From the NCBI RefSeq assembly GCF_021390245.1, contig NZ_JAJUXH010000019.1, forward strand, positions 1-64,000: a stretch of 64,000 bases of DNA, given 5' to 3'. The position numbers and the translations under genes were made by a program. The DNA is from Dyadobacter sp. CY323 (GTDB taxonomy: Bacteria; Bacteroidota; Bacteroidia; Cytophagales; Spirosomataceae). The notes under the pieces were generated by a model, which made no database searches, was not told the DNA's origin, and saw only the letters and a program-made list of their open reading frames with translations. The stretch's first letter is position 1, and every line of letters begins with the position of its first letter. Positions 1 through 8,951 of the stretch are shown piece after piece.

Positions 1-2
1 CT

Positions 3-166
3 AAATCCCCTGAAGGGGACTTTTTTAGATTGAGTTAATGTAAAACGTCTCCCCTTCAGGGGCCGGGGGATTGGCGGTTTCGTTTTCTCCCCCAAATCCC
101 CTGAAGGGGACTTTTTTTAGATTGAGTTAATGTAAAACGTCTCCCCTTCAGGGGCCGGGGGATTGG
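3..166. repeat. Two tandem copies of a 72/73-bp hairpin repeat
   Basis: Unit 1 is 3-74 and unit 2 is 94-166, separated by 19 bp. The units are identical except for a run of six versus seven T. Each unit carries CCCCTGAAGGGG near its left end and the reverse complement CCCCTTCAGGGG near its right end, so one unit can fold into a long hairpin, and each half is also nearly palindromic. Unit ends are AAATCCCC and GGGGGATT, which gives imperfect terminal inverted repeats. There is no coding capacity. The repeat lies just downstream of ccoG (- strand) and could act as its terminator. It looks like a REP- or MITE-type intergenic element, but mobility is inferred only. Confidence 0.85.
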
Positions 167-208
167 AGCCCAAAGCCACGAGCGTAGGTGTAAATCTCCC
201 CATCTAGA

Positions 209-1612
209 TCACTCCTCCGGAGCCAGAAACGTCGTTTTAAAACTTTCCAATTTCTCGCTTCCCCGGTATGTCGCCAGCGTAAGTTTTGTTTTCCTCTCCC
301 TTAATTCCGATTTCGGAATGGTGATGAACAGTGTCCCTTCTACCATCCCTGTTGCGGTCAGTTGGAGGTCTGGCTTACCCGCAAAAATCATTTTACCTTC
401 CACATTTTCCAGTTTGATCGTCGGCATTAACGCCTTATTTGTTTTATTAAATATTTTGAATGTGTACAGGTTGCTGATTGTACCATCCTTATTTTCAATG
501 TATTGGCTGCCCGGTGCGCGAAGTAAACTTGTTTCCGTGTCCGTGCGGGAAGCGATCACAAATCCGAGCGCCGACCATAGAAGCAGCAGTACTGCCACAT
601 AACCGATCACCCGCGGCGTGATCAGCTTGTTGGTTTTTGTTACAATGGCATTTTCGGAGGTATAGCGGATCAGCCCTGGCGCGAAACCTACCTTATCCAT
701 GATCGAATCACAGGCGTCGATGCAGGCCGTGCAATTCACGCATTCCATTTGCAGGCCATTCCGGATATCAATCCCTGTCGGACATACGGCCACGCATTGG
801 TAGCAATTGACGCAGTCACCTTCTGGCCGTTCCTGGTTTTTATGGATTTTCCCACGGGGCTCACCGCGTTCGTGATCGTAAGCGACAGTAATGGTATGAC
901 GGTCGATAAACACGCTTTGCAACCTTCCGTAGGGACAAACTACCGTGCATGCCTGATCCCGGAGCCAGGCGAAATTGAAATAAAAGACTGCTGTAAATGC
1001 CAGAATTCCCAGAAAAAGCGGAAGATGGTCGGCGATCGGTTCGTGAATGATTTTCGACAATTCATCCACACCGAGCACGTATGACAAAAGCAGATTGGCG
1101 ATTACAAAAGAAATCAGCAGGAACAAGGCGTATTTTGTCCCTTTTTTCATGATCTTTTCATTCGTCCAGGGGGCTTTGTTCAGTAGTTTTTGTTTAGTAG
1201 CATCCCCTTCAATCGCGTATTCGATCTTACGAAAGACCATTTCCATAAAAACGGTTTGCGGACAAGCCCAGCCACACCATAACCGCCCGAATATCGTCGT
1301 GAACAGTACAATGAATACCATAAACGAGAGCATCGTAAGTCCGAAAAGCCAGTAATCCTGCGGCCCGATAAACATCCCGAAAATGATGAATTTCCTTTCC
1401 AGTACATTGAAAAGCAGGATAGGCTGATCGTGGAAACGCACAAATGGGACCGCAAAAAGCAGCGTGAGGATTAAGATTGTAAACAAAACCCTGCGGGTAT
1501 GCCAGTTTCCTTTCGGTTTTTGAGGATAAAACCAATTACGCTTGCCTCTCTCGCTCACCTCATTGAAATGGTCGCGAAAGGAATCGTCTGGTATGGTGAT
1601 AGCGGTTTTCAT
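209..1612 (-). CDS. ccoG: cbb3 oxidase accessory protein CcoG (RdxA/FixG family)
   Basis: A 467-residue polyferredoxin membrane protein that, in the CcoG/FixG family, supports cbb3 oxidase assembly, probably by handling copper for the CcoN active site. Visible features: several membrane segments (about 42-60, 90-108, 160-180, 197-215, 335-355), the family motif CGWACPQ at 113-119, and two 4Fe-4S motifs (C267/C270/C273/C277 and C291/C294/C297/C301). The last ~100 residues form an Ig-like periplasmic domain. The start codon overlaps the ccoP stop by 4 bp, so the two are translationally coupled. ccoG is last in the operon within this window. CcoH, often found next to CcoG, is not seen and may lie left of base 1. 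Confidence 0.95.
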   Translation of the reverse strand: MKTAITIPDDSFRDHFNEVSERGKRNWFYPQKPKGNWHTRRVLFTILILTLLFAVPFVRFHDQPILLFNVLERKFIIFGMFIGPQDYWLFGLTMLSFMVFIVLFTTIFGRLWCGWACPQTVFMEMVFRKIEYAIEGDATKQKLLNKAPWTNEKIMKKGTKYALFLLISFVIANLLLSYVLGVDELSKIIHEPIADHLPLFLGILAFTAVFYFNFAWLRDQACTVVCPYGRLQSVFIDRHTITVAYDHERGEPRGKIHKNQERPEGDCVNCYQCVAVCPTGIDIRNGLQMECVNCTACIDACDSIMDKVGFAPGLIRYTSENAIVTKTNKLITPRVIGYVAVLLLLWSALGFVIASRTDTETSLLRAPGSQYIENKDGTISNLYTFKIFNKTNKALMPTIKLENVEGKMIFAGKPDLQLTATGMVEGTLFITIPKSELRERKTKLTLATYRGSEKLESFKTTFLAPEE

Positions 1613-2637
1613 TTATCAGTTTGCGCCAAACCGTTTTCTTGCACCAAATCTCCCTGCGGTTCTTTCGGCGTGGCTGGTTTAGAGCCTTTTAATGAAATCA
1701 CATAGCTCGCCACTTTCTGGATATCTGTCGGCGAGAGCTGTTTTTCCCAGGAAATCATGCCTTTTTCAGGCACGCCGTATTTGATCACTTTAAAAATGTT
1801 ATTGATCCCCGCACCGTGCAGCCAGTAACCGTCCGTCAGGTTTGGGCCGACGCTTCCACCTCCGTCCGGTGCATGGCACGCCGCACATTTTTCGACAAAA
1901 ATCGTCTTTCCCTGGTCAACCGTACCGGCGTCTGTGACGAGTGTAACCGTGTTTTCATCCATGCTCGCACCGACTTTGGCCATATATGCTTTCTTATCAA
2001 TTTCGGCCTGTGCTACCTCTTTATCCAGTTCCGCCAGCTGCAAATCGCCCATTCCGCTAAAATAAAAAGCTGCATATGCCAAACCGATGACGATCGTGGC
2101 CAGGAAAAGAGATTGCAGCCAGGGTGGCATTCGGTTGTCGAGCTCCTGGATGCCGTCATAGTCGTGCCCCTCGATCAGCAATTGTTTGTCGTCGCCAGGC
2201 ATCACGCTCATTCCCGCAAATTTCTTCCACCAGCTCACTTTCGGTTCCGTCGTGACGGAGGCCGCATTATTTTGGGATACCTGTTTCAGAAGACTGACTG
2301 CATTTGCAAGAAGAATTACGACAAGTACGGCGATGAAAAAGAGTACGCCAAGAAACATGTAAAGAATGAGTTCAGTCCCGGTAATGGCGCGAATCGGTTC
2401 GGCATCATCCGCGGCAAATGCGGATGATGACAGCAGGATCAGGAATAGTAGGGATAACAGGCTTTTCTGAACGACACCATCTTTCAGAGGGATGCTCTCC
2501 ATATTTTGCAGGTCTTTTTTATCAATTCGAAAAACAAAAAGAAGCAGACAAACAAAAAAGGCAAAAAATATGATCAGCGAAACCAGGGGATAAATACCCA
2601 CTCCCGCAATGGTTTCCAGGTATGTTCGGAATTTCAT
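1609..2637 (-). CDS. ccoP: cbb3 oxidase subunit CcoP with a CcoQ-like N-terminal segment
   Basis: A 342-residue diheme-subunit homologue that carries electrons to CcoN. Only one heme c motif is present (CAACH, C251-H255), where proteobacterial CcoP has two. The N-terminal ~50 residues hold a single membrane helix followed by FRIDKKDL, which resembles a fused CcoQ. A second stretch at about 55-110 holds two more hydrophobic segments. The CcoP signature HDYDGIQELDNRMPPW at about 158-173 precedes another membrane helix (about 175-193). The C-terminal cytochrome c domain spans about 235-318. It lies 32 bp after ccoNO and overlaps ccoG by 4 bp. Monoheme CcoP is usual in Bacteroidota, so this is not degradation. 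Confidence 0.93.
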   Translation of the reverse strand: MKFRTYLETIAGVGIYPLVSLIIFFAFFVCLLLFVFRIDKKDLQNMESIPLKDGVVQKSLLSLLFLILLSSSAFAADDAEPIRAITGTELILYMFLGVLFFIAVLVVILLANAVSLLKQVSQNNAASVTTEPKVSWWKKFAGMSVMPGDDKQLLIEGHDYDGIQELDNRMPPWLQSLFLATIVIGLAYAAFYFSGMGDLQLAELDKEVAQAEIDKKAYMAKVGASMDENTVTLVTDAGTVDQGKTIFVEKCAACHAPDGGGSVGPNLTDGYWLHGAGINNIFKVIKYGVPEKGMISWEKQLSPTDIQKVASYVISLKGSKPATPKEPQGDLVQENGLAQTDK

Positions 2638-2669
2638 TTATACAAGGTTGAATGATTGAGGATCAAGTT

Positions 2670-4814
2670 TCACTTTTTAACATCCGTTCCCATTCGCTGT
2701 AAATACGCGATAAGAGCGATGATTTCTTTGTTTTCGTTTGCTTTAATGCCGCTTTGCTTCAACCGCGATTGTATTTCTCTGGCCTGTTTGAGCAGCTCCG
2801 TGTTGGCGATCCGGTCGTAACCTTTTTCGTAGGGTACACCCAGCGTTTGCATGGCGCGGATCTTCGCGGCGGTAGTGGTGGTATCGAGATCGTCGTCGAG
2901 GAGCCAGCCATATTTAGGCATAATGGAGCCGGGCGACATACTTTCCGGATCATCCATGTGGTTGTAATGCCAGGAGTCAGGGTACTTGCCGCCGATGCGG
3001 TGCAGGTCCGGGCCGGTACGTTTTGAACCCCACTGGTGCGGGTAATCATAGACGAATTCGCCTGATTTGGAGTAATCCCCGTAGCGTTCAATTTCAGACC
3101 GGAATGGACGGATCATCTGAGTATGACATACATAGCAGCCTTCCCGGATGTAAATGTCGCGTCCCTGCAATTCCAGCGGAGTATAGGGTTGTACTGCCGC
3201 GATGGTAGGTACATTTGACTTGATCATAAAAGTCGGTATCATCTCGATCATCCCGCCGATGGCTACGGCGATCAATGCAAAAATGGTCAGTGCCAATGGT
3301 TTGCGTTCGAAAACCCTGCGGTGCCAGTATTCGCTTTTTTCGGCGTGCCAGATTGCATTCAATGGCATGGCGCGTGCGGTTTCGCTGGCGATCAATTTTC
3401 CTTTTATCGCGGTCATCCAGAGGTTGTAGATCATCACAATAAAGCCGACGATATACAGCGATCCTCCGACCGTTCTCAGGAAATACAAGGGTTTCAGTTG
3501 GGTAACGGTTTCCAGGAAGTTAGGGTATTTTAATAGGCCTTCCTGCGTGAATTCCTTCCACATCGAGCTTTGAACCCAGCCTGCCCAGTACATGGGAATG
3601 GTGTAAAACAAAATTCCTAACGTGCCGATCCAGAAATGGAAGTTGGCAGCTTTTTGAGAATATAACGGTCGTCCATATAGGCGGGGAAATAACCAGTACA
3701 GGATACCGAATGTCAGGAAGCCATTCCAGCCGAGTGCGCCCACATGAACGTGCGCTACGATCCAGTCGGTGTAATGCGCGATGGCGTTTACGTTTTTAAA
3801 TGAAAGCATCGGGCCTTCGAACGTGGCCATACCGTAAGCTGTGATCGCAACGACCATGAATTTCAACACCACATCTTCCCGGACCTTATCCCAGGCGCCG
3901 CGCAATGTCATTAATCCATTGATCATCCCGCCCCACGAAGGTGCGAGCAGCATCACGGAGAATACCGTACCGAGCGTCTGCGCCCATTCCGGCAGTGACG
4001 TATAAAGCAAATGGTGAGGCCCCGCCCAGATATAAAGAAAGATCAGCGCCCAGAAATGGACGATGGATAAACGGTAGGAATAAATCGGCCGGTTGGCAGC
4101 TTTTGGTAAAAAATAATACATTAAGCCCAGATACGGCGTGGTGAGAAAGAAAGCCACGGCATTATGTCCGTACCACCATTGCACCAGCGCATCCTGAACG
4201 CCTGCATACACCGAATAACTTTTGAAAAGTGAAATAGGCAGCGCAATGCTATTGACTACGTGCAGCATCGCAACGGTCACGAACGATGCAATGTAAAACC
4301 ACACCGCGGCATAGATATGCTCGGTTCGGCGGTTGATCGTAGTCATGATTACGTTCACGAGAGCGGCAACCCACACAACGGCGATCGCAATGTCGAGCGG
4401 CCATTCGAGTTCGGCATATTCTTTGGAAGTGGTGATCCCCATCGGAAGGGTAATGGCGGCTGCCAGAATGATAAACTGCCACGCCCAGAAATGCACACGG
4501 CCCAGCATGGGGCTCCACATCGGTGTTCGCAAAACACGCGGAACAGAATAATAAAGACCGGTAAAAAAGCCATTTCCGACGAATGCAAAAATGACGGCAT
4601 TGGTATGCAGCGGCCTGATCCGGCTGAAAGTCAGAAAAGGCACATTCATATTCAGGTCCGGAAATACGAGTTGGAAAGCGGCCAGTAAGCCGACCAGCAT
4701 TCCGATCAGACCAAACAGGATGGTCGCGATCGCGAAGTCCCGGACAATTCGGTTATCGTATTGGAACTCATCCAGTTCAACCGTTGCAAGGCCGGGATGG
4801 GGAACGTTTGACAT
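2670..4814 (-). CDS. ccoNO: cbb3 oxidase subunit I/II fusion (CcoN-CcoO)
   Basis: A 714-residue fusion of the catalytic heme-copper subunit CcoN (about 1-480) and the monoheme cytochrome CcoO (about 530-714). The CcoN part has about a dozen hydrophobic segments and the conserved WWYGHNAVAFFLTTPYLG and HVHVGALGWNG stretches, which hold metal-ligand histidines. The CcoO part begins after a membrane anchor and has CYVCH at about 560-564, then TQMIRPF and GPDLHRIGGKYPD. The enzyme reduces O2 at low oxygen tension and pumps protons. It sits 14 bp after ccoS and 32 bp before ccoP. The N/O fusion is typical of Bacteroidota cbb3 operons. Confidence 0.97.
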   Translation of the reverse strand: MSNVPHPGLATVELDEFQYDNRIVRDFAIATILFGLIGMLVGLLAAFQLVFPDLNMNVPFLTFSRIRPLHTNAVIFAFVGNGFFTGLYYSVPRVLRTPMWSPMLGRVHFWAWQFIILAAAITLPMGITTSKEYAELEWPLDIAIAVVWVAALVNVIMTTINRRTEHIYAAVWFYIASFVTVAMLHVVNSIALPISLFKSYSVYAGVQDALVQWWYGHNAVAFFLTTPYLGLMYYFLPKAANRPIYSYRLSIVHFWALIFLYIWAGPHHLLYTSLPEWAQTLGTVFSVMLLAPSWGGMINGLMTLRGAWDKVREDVVLKFMVVAITAYGMATFEGPMLSFKNVNAIAHYTDWIVAHVHVGALGWNGFLTFGILYWLFPRLYGRPLYSQKAANFHFWIGTLGILFYTIPMYWAGWVQSSMWKEFTQEGLLKYPNFLETVTQLKPLYFLRTVGGSLYIVGFIVMIYNLWMTAIKGKLIASETARAMPLNAIWHAEKSEYWHRRVFERKPLALTIFALIAVAIGGMIEMIPTFMIKSNVPTIAAVQPYTPLELQGRDIYIREGCYVCHTQMIRPFRSEIERYGDYSKSGEFVYDYPHQWGSKRTGPDLHRIGGKYPDSWHYNHMDDPESMSPGSIMPKYGWLLDDDLDTTTTAAKIRAMQTLGVPYEKGYDRIANTELLKQAREIQSRLKQSGIKANENKEIIALIAYLQRMGTDVKK

Positions 4815-4828
4815 AATTCAGGTAAAAT

Positions 4829-5011
4829 TTAGTGAATGGCTTTTGTATCGTTTTTTGTCGGTTTGCCGGCAGTTGGCTCGTCCAGCAAAATGCGGATGGA
4901 TGGTGTATAGTCGTCGTCATAATGGCCCTTTCGGACCGACCAGAGGAATGCGGCGAGGAAAGATCCGGCGATCAGAAGGCTGGCAATGATCATGACATAG
5001 ATTGCGCTCAT
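4829..5011 (-). CDS. ccoS: cbb3 oxidase assembly protein CcoS
   Basis: A short membrane protein of 60 residues with one N-terminal hydrophobic helix followed by the CcoS-type stretch WSVRKGHYDDD, which places the charged tail after the membrane segment. CcoS is needed for cofactor insertion into cbb3 oxidase. The ATG at 5011 (MSAIYVMI) matches the usual family start; an in-frame ATG at 5026 would add five residues. It is the first gene of the ccoS-ccoNO-ccoP-ccoG transcription unit, 14 bp before ccoNO. A perfect inverted repeat lies 80 bp upstream. Confidence 0.9.
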   Translation of the reverse strand: MSAIYVMIIASLLIAGSFLAAFLWSVRKGHYDDDYTPSIRILLDEPTAGKPTKNDTKAIH

Positions 5012-5091
5012 GGTGAAAAGGGTCATTGTTGCTTTTGTTTTGTCAAAACTACCGGATCAGTGTTTTGGGAAAGATGACTCCGGTTACTGCG

Positions 5092-5113
5092 AAAACTGAC
5101 TTTGATCAGTTTT
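5092..5113. promoter_or_regulatory. Candidate Crp/Fnr-type operator upstream of ccoS
   Basis: AAAACTGA-CTTTGA-TCAGTTTT is a perfect 8-bp inverted repeat with a 6-bp centre, which is the geometry of Crp/Fnr-family sites (TGA-N6-TCA core). It lies about 80 bp upstream of the ccoS start and straddles the ccoI stop codon. The 13-mer TGACTTTGATCAG recurs at 7678-7690 upstream of ccoI. Control of cbb3 genes by Fnr-like regulators is established in other bacteria; its use here is inferred. A weak hairpin terminator for ccoI is the alternative. Confidence 0.5.
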
Positions 5114-7568
5114 GTAAGAGCTTTTTCGCGGCCCGGTTGCTTGCCAGGGTTGTAAAACCGACAATGCTAATGAGGCTGACCGGCATCAGTACCGCTGCGA
5201 ACACCGGGGACAATTTTCCGCCGATTGCGAAGAAAAGCCCGAGTAAATTGTAAATCAATGAAATAGCAAAACTGGCTTTAATGATCTTCTGACCCTGTTT
5301 GGCCAGCCTGATGAATGCAGGTAGCCGGGACAACTGATCTCCTTCGATGATGAGGTCGCAGGATGGCGTGAAATTGTTGATGTCGTCGGAAACGGCGACA
5401 CCCACATTACTTTGCCGCAATGCGCCGGCATCATTCAGGCCGTCACCGACCATCAGCACATGTTTGTCGAGTTTGTTTTGGAGGTTTGCGATGAATTGAA
5501 GTTTGTCTTCCGGTTTTTGTTTAAAATAAAGATTTGCCTCATTTCCAAAAACAGCATGAAGAAATGCCTCGTCCGTAGGCTTGTCGCCGGATAGCAGGTA
5601 CGTGTGGAAACCACTTTTATTCAGTTTTAAAATCGTCTCGGGAAGATTTTTCCGGTACCTTGTTTTGACTGAAAAATACCCACGAACAACCTCGTCAATT
5701 GAAACATAAACCCTTGAAGAAAGCTCTTCCACCGCATTATCTAACGCTGCACCTACCCACGCAGCTGAACCGAGTTTGACCTGCTGCCCGCGCCAGAATG
5801 CCTGCACGCCCGAGCCCGTGGTTTCGACATAATGTTTCAATTGACTTTCCGACGTTCTCACAGATCCCAGCTTTTTCACGATCATCCGGCTCAAAGGATG
5901 CGAAGATTGGGCGGCGACTGTTTTGATGATCTGTGTTTCCTCGCCGGATAATGCATTTCCGACAAATGCGACTTCCGCTTCATCAGAATGGGTAATGGTG
6001 CCGGTTTTGTCAAAAACAATGGTGTCGATGTGTGAAAGCCGTTCAATGGCATCGGCATTTTTCGGGTAACAACGGTTTTTGCCGAACAAACTCAGAATGT
6101 TCCCGTTCGTGAATGTCGATGAAAGAAACAGTCCGCAGGGGCAGGCTACGAGTAAGCAGGTAGTAAATGCGCGGAATGCGGTTTCAGGGTTTTTGTAAAT
6201 AAAAAACCAGGTCAGAAACGTCAGACTGGCGATCATCAAAACGATCACTGAAAAATAGCGGTTAATGCGGTAGGCGAGGGTTTTGCTTTGATCGTCCTTT
6301 TGTTTGGAGAACGTATCGTTATTCCAAAGCTGGGTTAGGTAACTTTGAGAAACGTCCCGGAGTATTTCCAGCTCAATGGACGTGCCCGCCTGCTTTCCTC
6401 CCGCATAAATGGTATCGCCCCTTTTTCGCTTCAACGGCTCCGCCTCGCCCGACACAAAACTGTAATCGATCAAAGCTTCCGGACTTAACAAAACGGCATC
6501 TGCGGGGATCAGCTCCGCATTACGTACCAGGATCACATCGCCGGAAACCAGGTCTGTAATGGGTGTTCTGGCTTCTTCTTTACCTTTTAAAACAGAAACA
6601 GCGACGGGGAAATAGGATTTGTAATCACGGTCGAAGGAAATTCCTGCATAGGTTTTATCCTGAAAAAACCGTCCAAGCAACATGAAAAAGACCGCGCCGG
6701 TGAGGGAGTCGAAGTAACCCGGGCCGGTCCCGGAAATGATCTGATAGAGGCTTAATCCAAAAATGGAAAGCAATGCGATCACGATCGGCGCATCGATGTT
6801 CAGGTATTTTCCTTTCAACGCCGACCAGGCCGATTTGAAAAAATCATTGGCACAATAAATGAGCACCGGCAGGCTCAATGCAAGGTTTAATAACCCGAAC
6901 GTAATGCGCAGCTTTTCGTCGGATGCATCCATACCGAGGTGGAAATATTCCGGGAAGCTCAGCATCATGATGTTCCCGAAACAAAATCCGGCAATACCGA
7001 TTTTGTAAAGTCGCGTCCGGTCCCATTTCTTTATTTTTTTGCCCTCCACATCGTCGAGACTGATATAAGGCTCGTACCCAATGCTGGAAACCAACGTCGC
7101 CAGTTCGCTCAGTTTGACTTTCTGGGCATCAAATGTGATCCGGACTGTTTTCTCTGGAAAGTTAACCACCGAGCTCCTGATCGCCGGATTGAATTTATAC
7201 AGTTGTTCGAGCAGCCAAATGCAGGAACTGCAATGCATTTTCGGGATGTACCAGTTGATCCGCGATAAATTTCCGTCGGTGAACTCGATCATCCGGGAAT
7301 GTACTTCCGGCAGGTCGAGGTAGTCGAATTTACCTTTGAACCACGATTTGTCGGGTGATATTCCCGCCGCGCCGTCGATCGCATAATAGTCACAGAGGTC
7401 GGATTCTTTGAGCAGGTCATACACATGAACGCAGCCGTCGCAGCAAAATTCGTGCTGGTCGCTCAAAATGATCTCGCTTTTGCATTCCTCGCCGCAGTGG
7501 TAGCAAAGATGCGTGGCGGCACTCTGAGATTTGTTTTCAGATTCGATGACAGTCACATCTTGCTCCAT
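5106..7568 (-). CDS. ccoI: Copper-type heavy-metal P-type ATPase CcoI (CopA2/FixI-like)
   Basis: An 820-residue P1B-type ATPase that supplies copper to cbb3 oxidase. The N-terminus has a cysteine-rich metal-binding segment (CYHCGEEC and, further on, CCDGC) typical of Bacteroidota CcoI. It is followed by an HMA domain whose motif is HCSSC (about 112-116). Further on are the membrane CPC motif (ACPCGLF), the phosphorylation motif DKTGTIT, an HP motif (SSHPLSR) and the hinge GDGLNDAGAL. About eight membrane helices are visible. The gene lies upstream of ccoS on the same strand with a 79-bp gap, so it may have its own promoter; the shared TGA-N6-TCA element at 7678 lies about 110 bp upstream of its start. 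Confidence 0.95.
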   Translation of the reverse strand: MEQDVTVIESENKSQSAATHLCYHCGEECKSEIILSDQHEFCCDGCVHVYDLLKESDLCDYYAIDGAAGISPDKSWFKGKFDYLDLPEVHSRMIEFTDGNLSRINWYIPKMHCSSCIWLLEQLYKFNPAIRSSVVNFPEKTVRITFDAQKVKLSELATLVSSIGYEPYISLDDVEGKKIKKWDRTRLYKIGIAGFCFGNIMMLSFPEYFHLGMDASDEKLRITFGLLNLALSLPVLIYCANDFFKSAWSALKGKYLNIDAPIVIALLSIFGLSLYQIISGTGPGYFDSLTGAVFFMLLGRFFQDKTYAGISFDRDYKSYFPVAVSVLKGKEEARTPITDLVSGDVILVRNAELIPADAVLLSPEALIDYSFVSGEAEPLKRKRGDTIYAGGKQAGTSIELEILRDVSQSYLTQLWNNDTFSKQKDDQSKTLAYRINRYFSVIVLMIASLTFLTWFFIYKNPETAFRAFTTCLLVACPCGLFLSSTFTNGNILSLFGKNRCYPKNADAIERLSHIDTIVFDKTGTITHSDEAEVAFVGNALSGEETQIIKTVAAQSSHPLSRMIVKKLGSVRTSESQLKHYVETTGSGVQAFWRGQQVKLGSAAWVGAALDNAVEELSSRVYVSIDEVVRGYFSVKTRYRKNLPETILKLNKSGFHTYLLSGDKPTDEAFLHAVFGNEANLYFKQKPEDKLQFIANLQNKLDKHVLMVGDGLNDAGALRQSNVGVAVSDDINNFTPSCDLIIEGDQLSRLPAFIRLAKQGQKIIKASFAISLIYNLLGLFFAIGGKLSPVFAAVLMPVSLISIVGFTTLASNRAAKKLLQN

Positions 7569-7673
7569 GGTGCGTTTTCTTTGTTTAATGAAATGCAGTT
7601 CGACAAGGATTTGAACTGAGTTTTCAAAATTGAAGAAGAAAGCTCCGCGGAAAGCTGACCTGGGTTAATAAAG

Positions 7674-7718
7674 AAAATGACTTTGATCAGGTTTGGTTCA
7701 GCTGATAAAAGTCATTTT
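7674..7718. terminator. Long hairpin: terminator after the PD40 gene, also holding a TGA-N6-TCA element
   Basis: AAAATGACTTT (7674-7684) pairs with AAAGTCATTTT (7708-7718), and the stem continues with ATCAG (7686-7690) against CTGAT (7702-7706), with one mismatch and an 11-nt loop. On the - strand it is followed by TTTTCTTTATT, so it fits a terminator for the gene ending at 7752. The left arm contains TGACTTTGATCAG, identical to the element upstream of ccoS, so it may double as a ccoI operator about 110 bp upstream of the ccoI start. Confidence 0.6.
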
Positions 7719-7751
7719 GCAATCGTGCATTGAAACCGGGATTTCAGAAAA

Positions 7752-8768
7752 TCACCATTGTTCCGTCAATCCGGTCATATACAAGTCGTAACCTCCTTTT
7801 CCGCCGGGCCGGTCGGAAGAGAAAAGCACCAGGCGATATGAGAAGTTGTTTAAAGCGGGAATGATCGGCCGGTACTCGTTACTCGTCGTATTAATGCGGT
7901 CGCCTGCATTGACTGGCGCAGACCATTTTCCGTCTTCAAGCCTGGAATAGTAAATGTCCGTGCCTCCTTTTCCGCCTGGCCGGTCGGAAACGAAAACCAT
8001 CATATTGTCTTGAAAATAAGGTGTTTTGTCGTCACTCGTGCTGGAAAGTTCTTCCACTTTTCTCAGCTGGAACTTCTCGGGGTTCACGAGACTTTGTACG
8101 GAAACCGGTTCGCCTTTGGTGTGGGGAATAGATAGTTCATAAATGTCGAAATTTCCGTCCCGGTTGGAGCTGAAATAAATTTTATCCCCAAATCTCGAAA
8201 AGCTGGGATAGCCGTCGTCTTTCGGGGAGTTGAGGATGTCGAACTTAATCGGGCCTGTGATCCCCATGTTGTTGTGGATCAAATACTTGATCTCCATATT
8301 TCCTTCTGAATCATCGGCATAAAAAAGCACCAGATCCTTCGTGTTGTTATCCGAAATCACATCGTATTGAAAAGACAACACTTTTGGCCCGAATACATTG
8401 AAATTACCATTCGCTTTTTCGGCTAGCGCGCTGGAAGCAAAAAATGTATTCGCATAATCATGGTTCACCGCATTGGAGCCGACGGACTTTTCAAGTTCAA
8501 GATGTTTTTTGTAAGTGAACACCACGGGGAAATAAACCAGGTTCAGGACGTCTTTTCTTTCCCTTTTCGAAGAAAAAATCAAATGGCTCTGCGCGAACCT
8601 GTTTGAAGGCAGGTTCATATTGTAGTCGTCATACTCCGAGTTGAAATCGGTGAGCGGAACAACCTCGGACAAAAATTCTCCATTTTTAAACTGGTCATCA
8701 TCGGTCGGTGTCTCCGATGAGCAACCATTAAACGCAATCGCAGCCGCAATCAAAAGCCATTTCTTCAT
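7752..8768 (-). CDS. PD40 (WD40-like beta-propeller) lipoprotein
   Basis: A 338-residue exported lipoprotein. The N-terminus has a hydrophobic signal ending in a lipobox (NGC, Cys16). The C-terminal half carries at least three PD40/TolB-like blades: FSSNRDGNFDIYEL, FVSDRPGGKGGTDIYYS and LFSSDRPGGKGGYDLYM. Related blades occur in OmpA-like and TolB-like envelope proteins of Bacteroidota, but no OmpA domain is fused here. The product is probably periplasmic or outer-membrane anchored and may bind a protein partner. Its transcript appears to end at the hairpin at 7674-7718, separating it from ccoI. The specific function is unknown. Confidence 0.85.
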   Translation of the reverse strand: MKKWLLIAAAIAFNGCSSETPTDDDQFKNGEFLSEVVPLTDFNSEYDDYNMNLPSNRFAQSHLIFSSKRERKDVLNLVYFPVVFTYKKHLELEKSVGSNAVNHDYANTFFASSALAEKANGNFNVFGPKVLSFQYDVISDNNTKDLVLFYADDSEGNMEIKYLIHNNMGITGPIKFDILNSPKDDGYPSFSRFGDKIYFSSNRDGNFDIYELSIPHTKGEPVSVQSLVNPEKFQLRKVEELSSTSDDKTPYFQDNMMVFVSDRPGGKGGTDIYYSRLEDGKWSAPVNAGDRINTTSNEYRPIIPALNNFSYRLVLFSSDRPGGKGGYDLYMTGLTEQW

Positions 8769-8951
8769 GGTAGAGAGGTTAAGTATATTCAGGTGACTTA
8801 ATGTAAAATCGTTGACAAATTTGATAAGGCATTGGTTGGAAGGGTGGTGGGGAGAAATGGGAAGTGTGGAGGTGGAAAGTATCTTTGGTAATGTTACCTT
8901 TTACCCTACTTTTACGTTATAAGATTAAATGTTTCTTTATTCCTATTAAGT

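Noticed and set aside
1..166. CRISPR-like pair of repeats
   Set aside because: Only two copies, 72/73 bp long with a 19-bp gap, and strongly self-complementary in a way that spans the whole unit. No leader or cas genes nearby. Better described as an intergenic hairpin element.
5092..5113. Terminator of ccoI
   Set aside because: The palindrome can form a short stem but is followed by only four T then CGC, so a strong terminator is unlikely. Its identity to the element before ccoI makes an operator more plausible, though both are possible.
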